Shown: positions 9,367-17,082, numbered from the stretch's first letter. The stretch: DNA of 35,034 nucleotides from Clostridia bacterium (GCA_017549405.1 JAFYUY010000080.1:1-35034); one strand, 5' to 3'. Numbers and translations: made by a program. The notes: generated from the letters alone by a model not told the origin.

Positions 9367-11874
9367 TCACAGCGACATAGGGTTCACATCAACGGAAAGG
9401 GAAACTCCCGATTCCGGCATTGCAAACTCGCAGAACAGCTTTTTGAAAAGCTCCCGCGTTATCTTGTCGTTGCGGCATTTTATTATGTATCTTAATCTGT
9501 ATTTTCCGTTCAGCTTATATACCGCCGCCTCGAAAGGTCCGAAAACAATAAGCCGCACGGTCTTATATTGCGTTTTTGCCATAAGATCCAGCCTTTTGCC
9601 AAATTCTTCGGCAATATTTTTTACCGTCTGTTCGTTTTCACCCGAAAACACAAAGGTCATTATATCACAAAAAGGTGGAAAGACCGAAGCGCGGCGCAAC
9701 TGTATTTCTTCGTTGTAGAAGCTGTCGTAATCCTGCGCTGCCGCAAGCTTCAGCGTTGTGTTATCCGGGGAATAGGTCTGTATCACTGCACGGCCCTTCT
9801 TATCTCCCCTGCCGGCACGTCCAAGCACCTGAGTTATCATGGAAAAGGTCTTCTCGTTGGCGCGGAAATCGTTCAGATAAAGGGAATTGTCGGCAAGTAT
9901 TACCGCTGCAAGAGTGACATTTTTAAAATCATGTCCCTTTGTCACCATTTGCGTTCCCAAAAGAACATCCGCCTTTCCCTCACGGAATTCCGAAAGTATA
10001 TCGCTGTGGGAGGTCTTTCCCGTGGTGGTATCGGTATCCATGCGCAAAAACTTTGCGCCGGGGTAGAATTTTTGAAGGTTTTCCTCAAGGGTCTGCGTTC
10101 CGCTACCTAAATACGCAATGTGTTCACTTGAACACGACGGGCAGATTTTTGGCGCGTCTGCGGAAAATCCGCAGTAATGGCACACCATCTTTCCGTTTTG
10201 CCTTCTTCCTGACTGCGAATATTTATGGAATGTGAGAGCGACCGAGCAGTTGGGGCAAGTCATGGGGAGTCCGCACGAGCGGCACGTCAGCATGGAATGA
10301 TATCCTCTGCGATTGATGAAAAGAATGCTCTGTTCACCCTTTGCAAGGTTCTCTTTAAGCTCTGCATCAAGGGTCTTTCCAATCATGCATGGAACCGCAC
10401 CCTCACCGCAGTCTCCGATATATGCGGGCTCCGACTTCATGTCATGGATCACAACATCGGGAAGAGTTGCCGTGCCGTAGCGGTTTTTCATGGGGACAAG
10501 AGTATATCGCCCCTCTTTTGCGCGGTAAAAACTTTCTACCGATGGTGTTGCCGACGCAAGAAGCATAAGTGCGTTGCTCTTTGCGCAACGGAAACGTGCG
10601 ATGTCCCGGGCGTGATATTTTGGGGACATATCGGACTTGAAAGAGCTTTCCTGCTCCTCGTCCATAACTATAAGACCTAAATTCAGCACAGGCGCAAAGA
10701 CCGCAGAACGCGTGCCGATTACTATATCCGCCTCACCCGAGGCAATTCGTTTCCACGCATCCGCCTTTTCACCGACAGAAAGAGCAGAGTGAAGCACGGC
10801 TATGCGGTCTCTGTAGCGTCCCGCAAAAATCGAAATATTCTGACTTGTCAGCGCGATCTCGGGTACAAGGTATATTACCCCGCGCCCGCTTTCAATTACG
10901 GAATCTATAAGCTTTAATATAACATTTGTTTTTCCGCTTCCCGTAACCCCGTAAAGGAGCGCTGCTTTGGGAAGACCGCTTGAATAAAGCCCAAAAAGAG
11001 TATCGTATGCGCTTTGCTGTTCATCGGAAAGCCGAAAGTCTTTTGACGGTGGGATATCCTCAAGCTTATATGGGGATCTGTAATCCTTTACCGCAAGATT
11101 TTCCACAGCTCCTTTTTTCTTTAATTCACGGATAACGGACTCACCGCATCCGCAAAGCTCAGTCAGCTCCTCCAGCGGGTTTGTTCCGCCGCATTCAAGC
11201 AGAATTTTTAAAGCGGTCAGTTGTTTTGGTGTAAAGAGCCGCGTGCCGTCGGAAAGCATTTCTGAAAGCTCGTCAGCAGATAAAAGAAGCTTTACATAAC
11301 GGCTGGTTTTGGTGTTTTCGTGAAAGCTCGCATCTGTCTTTTTTTCGACATATCCGAGTTTTATAAGAGCTGAGGTGCACATTTTTGCACCCTTTCCGAA
11401 CTGCTCGGCAAGCTGTGCGGCACTTACCCGTTCGTGCCCCGAAATATAACTCAGAATATCACATGCGGCATCGTTGAGTCCGGAATATATTTCCTCGCTG
11501 AGCTTAATGCCCTTCCTCACCGCGAAATAATCATTGGTTTTGACGGAAATTCCCGCAGGCATAACAGCTCTGACAGCCTCTCCGAAGGTGCAGTAGCATA
11601 TATCGCGGATATAGGAGCAAAGCTCTAAAAGATCGGGCTTTAAATAAAAATTGCTGTCGGGAATATCAAAAACGGGTTTTACCTTTTCATATTCACACGT
11701 TGCGGATATCGAAACTATTATGGCGGTCTTCGAAAGGTTTCCGCCGCCAAACGGCACCACGGCAAGCTTACCGGGGCAGGCTTTTCCGTAAAGTCTTTCG
11801 GGAAGCAGATATTCGTAAACACGGTCGGTTTTGAAAACCGAATCAAGGATATATACGCCAACGTATTTCGCCAT
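9367..11874 (-). CDS. priA: Primosomal replication restart helicase PriA
   Basis: DEAH-box 3'-5' helicase that recognises stalled forks and reloads the replisome. The N-terminal DNA-binding domain starts YVGVYILDSVFKTDRVYEY. A long linker or winged-helix part (about 100-270) precedes helicase motif I GVTGSGKTNV at about 310 and motif II MDEEQESSFK. Zinc-binding Cys pairs lie at about 525-585 (CRSCGLPMTCPNC and CHYCGFSADAPKICPSC), followed by the C-terminal helicase lobe with VLGRAGRG. At 835 residues it is slightly longer than the E. coli protein. AGGAGG precedes the ATG. In B. subtilis coaBC sits just upstream; here there is only a 155-base gap. Confidence 0.96.
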   Translation of the reverse strand: MAKYVGVYILDSVFKTDRVYEYLLPERLYGKACPGKLAVVPFGGGNLSKTAIIVSISATCEYEKVKPVFDIPDSNFYLKPDLLELCSYIRDICYCTFGEAVRAVMPAGISVKTNDYFAVRKGIKLSEEIYSGLNDAACDILSYISGHERVSAAQLAEQFGKGAKMCTSALIKLGYVEKKTDASFHENTKTSRYVKLLLSADELSEMLSDGTRLFTPKQLTALKILLECGGTNPLEELTELCGCGESVIRELKKKGAVENLAVKDYRSPYKLEDIPPSKDFRLSDEQQSAYDTLFGLYSSGLPKAALLYGVTGSGKTNVILKLIDSVIESGRGVIYLVPEIALTSQNISIFAGRYRDRIAVLHSALSVGEKADAWKRIASGEADIVIGTRSAVFAPVLNLGLIVMDEEQESSFKSDMSPKYHARDIARFRCAKSNALMLLASATPSVESFYRAKEGRYTLVPMKNRYGTATLPDVVIHDMKSEPAYIGDCGEGAVPCMIGKTLDAELKENLAKGEQSILFINRRGYHSMLTCRSCGLPMTCPNCSVALTFHKYSQSGRRQNGKMVCHYCGFSADAPKICPSCSSEHIAYLGSGTQTLEENLQKFYPGAKFLRMDTDTTTGKTSHSDILSEFREGKADVLLGTQMVTKGHDFKNVTLAAVILADNSLYLNDFRANEKTFSMITQVLGRAGRGDKKGRAVIQTYSPDNTTLKLAAAQDYDSFYNEEIQLRRASVFPPFCDIMTFVFSGENEQTVKNIAEEFGKRLDLMAKTQYKTVRLIVFGPFEAAVYKLNGKYRLRYIIKCRNDKITRELFKKLFCEFAMPESGVSLSVDVNPMSL

Positions 11875-12029
11875 AATTCTGCCTCCTTTTTTGTAATATA
11901 TGTGCCTTTTAGAGTAAATCGGGCACTCTTTGAAAACCTCTTAAAAAAGACATTTAAGGCTGCAAGAAAAATTTTTCTTTTGAAAAATTCTCCGTTACAA
12001 CCTTTTGCCGCCATATTTGTGAAGATTTA
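11875..12029 (-). other. Gap between rpoZ and priA with an AT-rich inverted repeat
   Basis: These 155 bases separate rpoZ from priA and hold no gene, although coaBC occupies this place in B. subtilis. An exact 8-bp inverted repeat AATTTTTC/GAAAAATT with a four-base loop lies at 11970-11989. A second possible pairing, GTGCC with GGCAC, lies nearer priA. The hairpin contains only one G-C pair per arm, so I do not call it a terminator. No convincing promoter is visible. Confidence 0.4.
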
Positions 12030-12320
12030 TCAGCCGTCAATGCCTTCGATACCGTTAAGACCCGCATTGAGTGCACGGTCAAGGGTGTCGTTATCCAGTT
12101 TTATATCTCCGGAATGAAGCTTGTTTATAGCGATCTTGACGGATTTATTTTCAAGCGATTCCTTTTTTGTAACAATGCCGTTATCACTTATTTCGTTTTC
12201 GTCATCGCCCATGGCACCTGTAACGTTGGTAATGTAACGTGCGCTTTTAGCAGCGGCAATAACAAGAATATAGCGGTTAAATTTTCCGTTTGTAAGTTCG
12301 TCAATAGACGGTTTTACCAT
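12030..12320 (-). CDS. rpoZ: RNA polymerase omega subunit
   Basis: Small subunit that assists assembly and stability of RNA polymerase around beta prime. The N-terminal signature NRYILVIAAAKSARYI (about residues 15-30) corresponds to the family's RYxLVxxAAKRAR segment, and KSVKIAINKLHSGDI near residue 60-74 is typical of Firmicute omega. A 96-residue length fits. AAAGGAGA precedes the ATG. Its position after gmk is conserved. Confidence 0.88.
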   Translation of the reverse strand: MVKPSIDELTNGKFNRYILVIAAAKSARYITNVTGAMGDDENEISDNGIVTKKESLENKSVKIAINKLHSGDIKLDNDTLDRALNAGLNGIEGIDG

Positions 12321-12353
12321 GATAAAAATCTCCTTTTGATATATGTGTTTTAT

Positions 12354-12968
12354 TTATTTTGCGTAAAAATACGTTTTAAGCTGATCGTACTGGCGTGCAG
12401 GTGTTAAGGATGCAGCACGCACTGCGGCAAAGAAATCCTCGACCGCCTTATCCTGTTCTCCCCTGCGATTGAATATTACATAATCGTAAAGCAATGCCGA
12501 TGGGATCTCGCGGTCTGCAATGGCAAGACGGCGGTTTATAACGTCTTCCTCCTCGGTTCCGCGGTTACGAAGTCTTGCTTCAAGTTCTTCACGGCTTTCG
12601 GGAGTCATAAACACGAACAGTGCGTCGGGAAGAGCTTTTTTTATCTGCATGGCACCCTGTACCTCGATCTCGAGAATAACATTCTTGCCTTGGTCAAGAT
12701 TATGATTTACAAATTCCAGCGGTGTTCCGTAGTAATTACCGTTATATTCGGCATATTCCACAAATCCGCCTTTTTGTATTATCTCTTCGAATTGGGCTCT
12801 TTCGATGAAGAAATAGTGCTTTCCGTCTATCTCACCTTTTCTGGGCGCACGTGTTGTGGCAGAAACGGAATAAACGTAATCGGGTGATTTGAGCACCTCC
12901 GCAAGGATAGTTCCCTTTCCCGAGCCCGAGGGGCCTGAAACAACAATCAATTTTCCTCTATCACTCAT
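12354..12968 (-). CDS. gmk: Guanylate kinase
   Basis: Phosphorylates GMP to GDP with ATP. The N-terminus is [20 protein letters not shown], with the P-loop at about residues 11-19. It is followed by the GMP-binding region [19 protein letters not shown] and later [13 protein letters not shown] chose ATG 12968, giving 204 residues, because GAGGAGG lies immediately upstream and the P-loop is then at the usual distance from the N-terminus. The frame stays open further upstream but would add about 30 unrelated residues. The start overlaps the end of remA by eight bases. Confidence 0.96.
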   Translation of the reverse strand: MSDRGKLIVVSGPSGSGKGTILAEVLKSPDYVYSVSATTRAPRKGEIDGKHYFFIERAQFEEIIQKGGFVEYAEYNGNYYGTPLEFVNHNLDQGKNVILEIEVQGAMQIKKALPDALFVFMTPESREELEARLRNRGTEEEDVINRRLAIADREIPSALLYDYVIFNRRGEQDKAVEDFFAAVRAASLTPARQYDQLKTYFYAK

Positions 12969-13230
12969 CGCTGTCCTCCTCTGTTTCGTCGGTCTCATCG
13001 CCCGCAATGCGGTTTGAAACGGTTTCCGGCTGAATTGCCGAAAGAATAATATGTTCACTGTCGGTAATTATGACCGAACGAGTACGTCTGCCGCAGGTCA
13101 CATCTATAAGCATTCCCGTATCGCGGGTATCCTGTATAAGTCTTTTAACGGGAGCGGAATCCGGGCTGACAAGTGCCACAACGCGGTCTGCCGACACCAT
13201 ATTTCCGAAGCCTATGTTTATAAGTTTCAT
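12961..13230 (-). CDS. remA: RemA-like DNA-binding regulator (DUF370)
   Basis: Family of small DNA-binding proteins; in B. subtilis RemA activates biofilm matrix and osmoprotection genes. The sequence [20 protein letters not shown], then [30 protein letters not shown] and [12 protein letters not shown], closely follows the RemA pattern. An acidic tail ends the 89-residue protein. GGAGTG precedes the ATG at about ten bases. It lies between yicC and gmk as in Bacillus, and its stop overlaps the gmk start. Which genes it controls here cannot be told from the sequence. Confidence 0.92.
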   Translation of the reverse strand: MKLINIGFGNMVSADRVVALVSPDSAPVKRLIQDTRDTGMLIDVTCGRRTRSVIITDSEHIILSAIQPETVSNRIAGDETDETEEDSDE

Positions 13231-13260
13231 ATCAGGTTCACTCCGTAATATTTTTTAAAA

Positions 13261-14175
13261 TTATTCGACATTCTGTATCTGTTCGCGGATCTTCTCTGCT
13301 TCGCTCTTTGCATCCACAACAAGGGAGGCAACTGCAGCATCGGTAACCTTTGAACCCGTGGTATTTATCTCACGGTTTATTTCCTGGAGCAGAAAATCAA
13401 GTTTTCTGCCTATCTGGCTTTTTTCATCGGTGGTAACGCACGACATAATATCGCGGAACTGCTCAAAGTGGCTGGCAAGACGCACGGTCTCCTCATCCAC
13501 GGCAACTTTATCGGAATATATTGCAACTTCCGTAAGTATGCGGTTTTCGGCAAAGGAGATGTCCTCTGACGTAAGGTTTGCAAGAGACTCACGTATCTTT
13601 GCGGTCAGTCGCTCGCGGTAGGCTTCAGTAACTTCGGGAAGACGCTGCTTTATCTTTTCTATAATGCCTTCAAGGGTGCAAAGCTTTGAAATAATGTCAT
13701 CATGCATTTTTTTACCTTCGACGATCTTCATTTCAAGGAAAACGTCAAGTGCACGACGAAGCACCGGTTCAAGCCTTCCCCATATAACTTCGTCTTCCTC
13801 CTCGTCCGCCTTTGTGATAACAAAAATATCACGGTTCTGCGCCACGGAAGAAACTGTTATATCATCGGGAAGTCCGAATTCGTCGCGCATGGTATAAAGG
13901 CATTCCAGATAGTTTTTAAGGTAACCCTTATTGAGTGCTACGGTCTGATCATCATCATCGGTAAAATTATCGAAGCTTATAAAAAGCTCGATCTTTCCTC
14001 GTCCCGCATATTCACGTATCACCTGCTTGATGCGTTCCTCAAACCGGATGTATATTTTTGGCATCTTGCAGGTTATGTCAAGATAGCGGGAATTTACGGA
14101 TTTGAGTTCTACGGTAAGCGTCTTACCCGGAATGGGTTCAGAGGCTCTGCCGTGACCTGTCATACTTAATATCAT
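13261..14175 (-). CDS. yicC: YicC/YloC-family endoribonuclease
   Basis: Member of the YicC family, which has been shown to contain RNA-cleaving activity in E. coli. The N-terminus MILSMTGHGRAS matches the family signature MIxSMTGFGRA, SVNSRYLDI follows, and the C-terminal block reads FLLQEINREINTTGSK. Length of 304 residues is slightly above the usual 290. It is the first gene of the operon, about 67 bases after the predicted transcription start. The best Shine-Dalgarno (GGAGG at 14202-14206) lies 26 bases before the ATG, with a small GCGG/CCGC hairpin between them, so ribosome loading may be unusual. Confidence 0.92.
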   Translation of the reverse strand: MILSMTGHGRASEPIPGKTLTVELKSVNSRYLDITCKMPKIYIRFEERIKQVIREYAGRGKIELFISFDNFTDDDDQTVALNKGYLKNYLECLYTMRDEFGLPDDITVSSVAQNRDIFVITKADEEEDEVIWGRLEPVLRRALDVFLEMKIVEGKKMHDDIISKLCTLEGIIEKIKQRLPEVTEAYRERLTAKIRESLANLTSEDISFAENRILTEVAIYSDKVAVDEETVRLASHFEQFRDIMSCVTTDEKSQIGRKLDFLLQEINREINTTGSKVTDAAVASLVVDAKSEAEKIREQIQNVE

Positions 14176-14248
14176 TTTAAAATCGTGCGGATAAACCGCC
14201 GCCTCCGTACAGTATCGTTCAAATCATTCGGGTAATATATCACCCTAT

Positions 14249-14277
14249 ATTATATAACAAAACACCGTTGTTGTCAA
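14249..14277 (-). promoter_or_regulatory. Sigma-A-type promoter of the yicC-thiN operon
   Basis: On the minus strand, TTGACA (14272-14277) and TATAAT (14249-14254) are separated by exactly 17 bases, a perfect consensus. Transcription should begin near 14242. No other strong promoter was seen down to thiN, so this one probably serves the whole operon. Confidence 0.9.
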
Positions 14278-14321
14278 GGTTTGGAAAGGCTTTTTAAGCG
14301 ATTTTTAAGGCTAAGAAACGC

Positions 14322-14894
14322 TTATTTTTTGCAAAAAATGCGCGGGCGTAACATTTTTATGTATATCACTGTGACATAGCCTGTGAGAAAATCGTACATA
14401 ACAAGAAAAACATTGAGAAGTGCCGCAAAAATAAAAGCCGAAAAAGATGACAGTGAACCAAGTTCAAGTTCGCTCATCAAGGCATCAAAGCCGTATATTT
14501 TCACAAACAAAAACAGTATCAAAGCACAGGCGGAGTTAAAGCACAAAAACTTTACAGCCATGCGCAAAAATCTTTTGCCGTAAAGCTTTTTGTCAAGGGT
14601 TATCTTTAAAATGGGATAATACCCGAGCACCAGGGCAAAATAAAATACTGACGATGCCATCGGCAAAAATATGAGAGAAAGTACGGTGCTTGCCGCATAT
14701 ACCGAAAAAGCAAGCGCACCGCCAAATTCAAGATACGCAATAAGGATCGCCGCCGATGCCATTGCTGCGCATGTCATGTCAAGTATTTCAAGTACTCCGC
14801 CGATTATAAGAAGTGCCGATGCCGCAGCCGTGAGCAAAGCTCCCGCGGCAGTTTTTCTTGCAGCGGCCTTAAGTTGGTTTCTGTTGCTGTTCAA
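14322..14894 (-). CDS. Multi-spanning membrane protein of unknown function
   Basis: About 190 residues with five or six hydrophobic helices, for example ALLTAAASALLIIGGVLEIL, ASTVLSLIFLPMASSVFYFA, CALILFLFVKIYGF and FIFAALLNVFLVMYDFLTGY. The pattern of helices separated by short loops resembles small transporter components or chaperone-like membrane proteins, but I cannot assign a family. I start it at TTG 14894 because GGAGG lies seven bases upstream; an earlier in-frame TTG at 14909 precedes that GGAGG and so is unlikely. It lies upstream of the operon promoter, so it is probably a separate transcript. Confidence 0.75.
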   Translation of the reverse strand: MNSNRNQLKAAARKTAAGALLTAAASALLIIGGVLEILDMTCAAMASAAILIAYLEFGGALAFSVYAASTVLSLIFLPMASSVFYFALVLGYYPILKITLDKKLYGKRFLRMAVKFLCFNSACALILFLFVKIYGFDALMSELELGSLSSFSAFIFAALLNVFLVMYDFLTGYVTVIYIKMLRPRIFCKK

Positions 14895-15021
14895 AAAATG
14901 CGCCTCCAAAATTTTGTTATTATTATTCTACCACAAATCAGCCACTTCCACACAAAAACTGCATTAATATTTACATTTTTTCTCCAAAAAATAAAAAATA
15001 AAAGTTTTTTTCAAAAAACAC

Positions 15022-15050
15022 TTGACAAATCCGCATATTTATGGTATTAT
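15022..15050 (+). promoter_or_regulatory. Promoter of the tRNA-Gln gene
   Basis: TTGACA at 15022-15027 and TATTAT at 15045-15050 with a 17-base spacer. The mature tRNA begins about 35 bases downstream, as expected for a short tRNA leader. Confidence 0.85.
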
Positions 15051-15084
15051 AATACGCGTTCACGGAACACAACTAAATACTCAT

Positions 15085-15158
15085 TGCCGAATTGTGTAAA
15101 GGTAGCACGACAGACTCTGACTCTGTTTGTCTGGGTTCGAATCCTAGTTCGGCAGCCA
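15085..15158 (+). tRNA. tRNA-Gln (anticodon CUG)
   Basis: A full cloverleaf can be folded. The acceptor is TGCCGAA paired with TTCGGCA. The anticodon stem is ACAGA/TCTGT with loop CTCTGAC, giving anticodon CTG. The T arm contains GGTTCGAATCC. Discriminator G and an encoded CCA end the gene at 15158. It stands alone with its own promoter and terminator. Confidence 0.96.
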
Positions 15159-15160
15159 AA

Positions 15161-15189
15161 AAATCCAAGTCAAAAGACTTGGATTTTTT
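15161..15189 (+). terminator. Intrinsic terminator of tRNA-Gln
   Basis: An 11-bp perfect stem AAATCCAAGTC/GACTTGGATTT with an AAAA loop starts just after the CCA end and runs into a T tract. It separates the tRNA from the following ATPase gene. Confidence 0.9.
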
Positions 15190-15255
15190 CATTTGTGCCG
15201 CAAGTCACAATTTCATTTCGGACAAAGCAAAACAAAAATGAAAGGCGGTGCCTTG

Positions 15256-15954
15256 ATGAATGATCTTTATATTCAAGGATTGAAAATAGAATGGAGTACG
15301 ATTCCCGAAGATTCTTACGTTCACAAAATTCCTGCCATAAAAAGCATTACGGAATTGCAGTTTAAAAAGCCTGTAACATTTTTTGTCGGTGAAAACGGCT
15401 CGGGAAAATCCACTTTACTTGAAGCCATGGCAGTAGAATTCGGCTACAACTCTGAGGGCGGGACACGAAATTATAATTTCAGCACATATTATGACATCTC
15501 ATCTTTAAGTGAATCAATTACTCTTGTGAAAGGCTGGCAACGCCCAAAATCCGGATATTTTTTCAGAGCAGAAACCTTTTTCAACGTTGCAACCGCTTCC
15601 ATGTTCGACTACATGGGAGCTGATTATCATACCAACTCTCACGGTGAAGGAAATCTTAATTTTTTGGTGTATGACAAACCCGGACTTTATTTGATGGACG
15701 AGCCGGAAGCCGCACTTTCTCCGTTGCGCCAGCTAACATTGCTAAGGCACATTTATGATATGTCCCGAAAAGGGGCGCAATTCATAATAGCAACGCATTC
15801 ACCGATATTGCTGGGATGCCCCCATTCGCAAATATTATCATTTGATAACGGCAAGATTTCGCCTTGTGATTATGAAAACACACTAAGCTATCAGATCACG
15901 AAGGATTTTTTATTCAACAAAGAGAAAATGCTGAAAGAATTACTTGATGACTGA
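15256..15954 (+). CDS. Predicted AAA/ABC-type ATPase (COG3910-like)
   Basis: Small soluble ATPase of 232 residues. Walker A is GENGSGKSTLLEAMA near residue 40, an ABC-signature-like SHGEGNL is in the middle, Walker B with D-loop is LYLMDEPEAALSP, and the switch His is in ATHSPILLG. This order is that of SMC/ABC-like stand-alone ATPases, and the size fits the predicted-ATPase group COG3910. The cellular role is not known. I chose ATG 15256, after AAAGGCGG, over in-frame starts at 15193 and 15238 because the domain begins directly after it. The gene lies alone between two terminators. Confidence 0.85.
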   Translation: MNDLYIQGLKIEWSTIPEDSYVHKIPAIKSITELQFKKPVTFFVGENGSGKSTLLEAMAVEFGYNSEGGTRNYNFSTYYDISSLSESITLVKGWQRPKSGYFFRAETFFNVATASMFDYMGADYHTNSHGEGNLNFLVYDKPGLYLMDEPEAALSPLRQLTLLRHIYDMSRKGAQFIIATHSPILLGCPHSQILSFDNGKISPCDYENTLSYQITKDFLFNKEKMLKELLDD

Positions 15955-15975
15955 TGCGTCATCTGTTTTTCTTTT
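15946..15975 (+). terminator. Terminator overlapping the ATPase stop
   Basis: Stem GATGAC/GTCATC (15946-15951 with 15958-15963) with a six-base loop is followed by TGTTTTTCTTTT. The left arm includes the last codons of the ATPase gene. The stem is short, so efficiency may be moderate. Confidence 0.6.
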
Positions 15976-16020
15976 GCCAGCACCGATAAGGCACACAAAG
16001 CGACCGAACAGACAAAACTC

Positions 16021-16049
16021 AACATCTCCGCGTTTTTATATGATATAAT
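16021..16049 (+). promoter_or_regulatory. Extended -10 promoter upstream of the LytTR pair
   Basis: TGATATAAT at 16041-16049 is an exact extended -10 element (TGnTATAAT). The -35 region is poor, which is common for extended -10 promoters and for promoters that rely on an activator. Predicted start is near 16056, about 20 bases before the short upstream ORF. Confidence 0.7.
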
Positions 16050-16076
16050 GCACACAGAACGCAGGAGGTGATGCAA

Positions 16077-16097
16077 ATGAAAAGCATAAAAACGTAA
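16077..16097 (+). CDS. Six-codon upstream ORF (candidate leader peptide MKSIKT)
   Basis: ATG AAA AGC ATA AAA ACG TAA follows AGGAGGTGAT, a ten-base match to the anti-Shine-Dalgarno, at eight-base spacing. This is a far better ribosome binding site than that of the LytTR gene 50 bases downstream (AAGGAT). The stop codon is the last three bases of the left arm of a hairpin at 16088-16114, so a terminating ribosome would cover it. The arrangement resembles translational attenuation. The peptide itself is too short to interpret. Confidence 0.45.
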   Translation: MKSIKT

Positions 16098-16114
16098 CAC
16101 TGTTTTACGTTTTT
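16088..16114 (+). promoter_or_regulatory. Hairpin with T tract in the LytTR leader
   Basis: Perfect 10-bp inverted repeat AAAAACGTAA/TTACGTTTTT (16088-16097 with 16105-16114) with a seven-base loop, its right arm ending in five T. It could act as a weak attenuator or as an operator with dyad symmetry. Only two G-C pairs are present, so stability is limited. Confidence 0.5.
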
Positions 16115-16146
16115 CCGGGCAAACAAAAAACAGTAAGGATAAAGCA

Positions 16147-16590
16147 ATGAAATACAAACTTATCATCAACCAAAATGCGGAAGAAGAGATAGTTGCCACA
16201 GTGCACGCACCTTCCGCTCTTACGCAGCAGATAGAAAATCTTATCTGCAAATTTTCGGGTGCAGACAGTGTTATGGGATATGACTGTGACGGAATGCAAA
16301 AACTCGAATTTTCGCAAATAGAGTGTATTGCTGTGATAAACAGAAAAGTGACCGCCATTGACGTGAACGGAGACCGCTTTACTCTTAAAGAGCGTCTCCG
16401 CGATCTGGAGCCTGTTCTGCCGTCATATTTTATCCGCATCAACAAATCGGCTGTTGCCAATGAACATCATGTTAAACGCTTCGACACAACATTCAGCGGA
16501 GGTGTGGATGCGGTATTTATGTGCGGGTACAGAGATTATGTTTCAAGACGCTGCTTTGCCGAGATAAAAAGGAGGTACGAAAAAATATGA
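16147..16590 (+). CDS. Stand-alone LytTR DNA-binding regulator
   Basis: A 147-residue protein with an N-terminal region of about 45 residues (KYKLIINQNAEEEIVATV) and a C-terminal LytTR domain. The domain is recognised by QIECIAVINRKVTAIDVNGD, FTLKERLRDLEPVLP, FIRINKSAVANEHHVKRF and GYRDYVSRRCF. No receiver domain is present. Stand-alone LytTR proteins encoded with a membrane partner form LytTR regulatory systems, such as HdrRM and BrsRM in streptococci, in which the membrane protein restrains the regulator. Here the partner is the DUF3021 protein, whose ATG overlaps this stop as ATGA. The ribosome binding site AAGGAT is modest. Confidence 0.9.
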   Translation: MKYKLIINQNAEEEIVATVHAPSALTQQIENLICKFSGADSVMGYDCDGMQKLEFSQIECIAVINRKVTAIDVNGDRFTLKERLRDLEPVLPSYFIRINKSAVANEHHVKRFDTTFSGGVDAVFMCGYRDYVSRRCFAEIKRRYEKI

Positions 16591-17027
16591 AAAAGAATAT
16601 TTTTGAATTTTTCCGCCGCGGCTTTATCGCCTGCGGTTTGGGTCCCATTGTTTTGGCAGTATTATATCTGATACTGCAAAGTACGGGCACTGTCAACGTG
16701 CTTACAGTAAACGAAGTCTGCCTTGGAATATTTACACTTTCCGCCCTTGCCTTTATTGCGGGCGGCATGAACGTCATATATCAGATCGAAAGACTCCCCT
16801 TGGCTTCAGCAATCCTGATACACGGCACGGTTTTATACCTTAGCTATCTTTGCACTTATATTATCAATGGGTGGCTCAGATCGGGACTTACTCCGGTTTT
16901 GGTTTTTACCGCTGTTTTTGTGCTTGGATATCTTTTCGTATGGGCAATTATCTATTGCGTAACAAGAAAAAACACAAGAAAGATAAACGAGAAATTGAAG
17001 CATAAACAGCAAAGCGGAAATGATTGA
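16587..17027 (+). CDS. DUF3021 membrane protein, partner of the LytTR regulator
   Basis: A 146-residue protein with four predicted membrane helices: FIACGLGPIVLAVLYLIL, VCLGIFTLSALAFIAGGMNV, ASAILIHGTVLYLSYLCTYI and VLVFTAVFVLGYLFVWAII. A basic cytoplasmic tail ends KLKHKQQSGND. The start ATG 16587 is preceded by AGGAGG inside the LytTR gene and overlaps its stop. Size, helix layout and position match DUF3021 proteins, which usually follow a LytTR gene. The likely role, by analogy with LytTR regulatory systems, is to control the regulator at the membrane. Confidence 0.85.
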   Translation: MKKNIFEFFRRGFIACGLGPIVLAVLYLILQSTGTVNVLTVNEVCLGIFTLSALAFIAGGMNVIYQIERLPLASAILIHGTVLYLSYLCTYIINGWLRSGLTPVLVFTAVFVLGYLFVWAIIYCVTRKNTRKINEKLKHKQQSGND

Positions 17028-17054
17028 AAAATCTGATTATCATATCATAACACC

Positions 17055-17082
17055 GGGGCGGTATCAATACTGATACCGCCCC
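17055..17082. terminator. Strong hairpin between convergent genes
   Basis: Perfect 12-bp stem GGGGCGGTATCA/TGATACCGCCCC with an ATAC loop between the DUF3021 gene (plus) and the DUF2974 gene (minus). Neither side has a clean T tract, so it may work as a bidirectional terminator or mRNA 3' end stabiliser. Confidence 0.65.

Noticed and set aside
11970-11989. Inverted repeat AATTTTTC/GAAAAATT as a terminator between rpoZ and priA
   Set aside because: It is almost entirely A-T and lies inside a continuous operon. Chance is likely in such AT-rich sequence.
12969-13058. A longer N-terminus for guanylate kinase starting at 13058
   Set aside because: The extra 30 residues lie inside remA in another frame, and the strong GAGGAGG site directly precedes the ATG at 12968.
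16077-16114. The hairpin in the LytTR leader as a classical strong terminator
   Set aside because: The stem has only two G-C pairs and the T tract is part of the stem, so full termination is unlikely. I kept it as a possible attenuator or operator.
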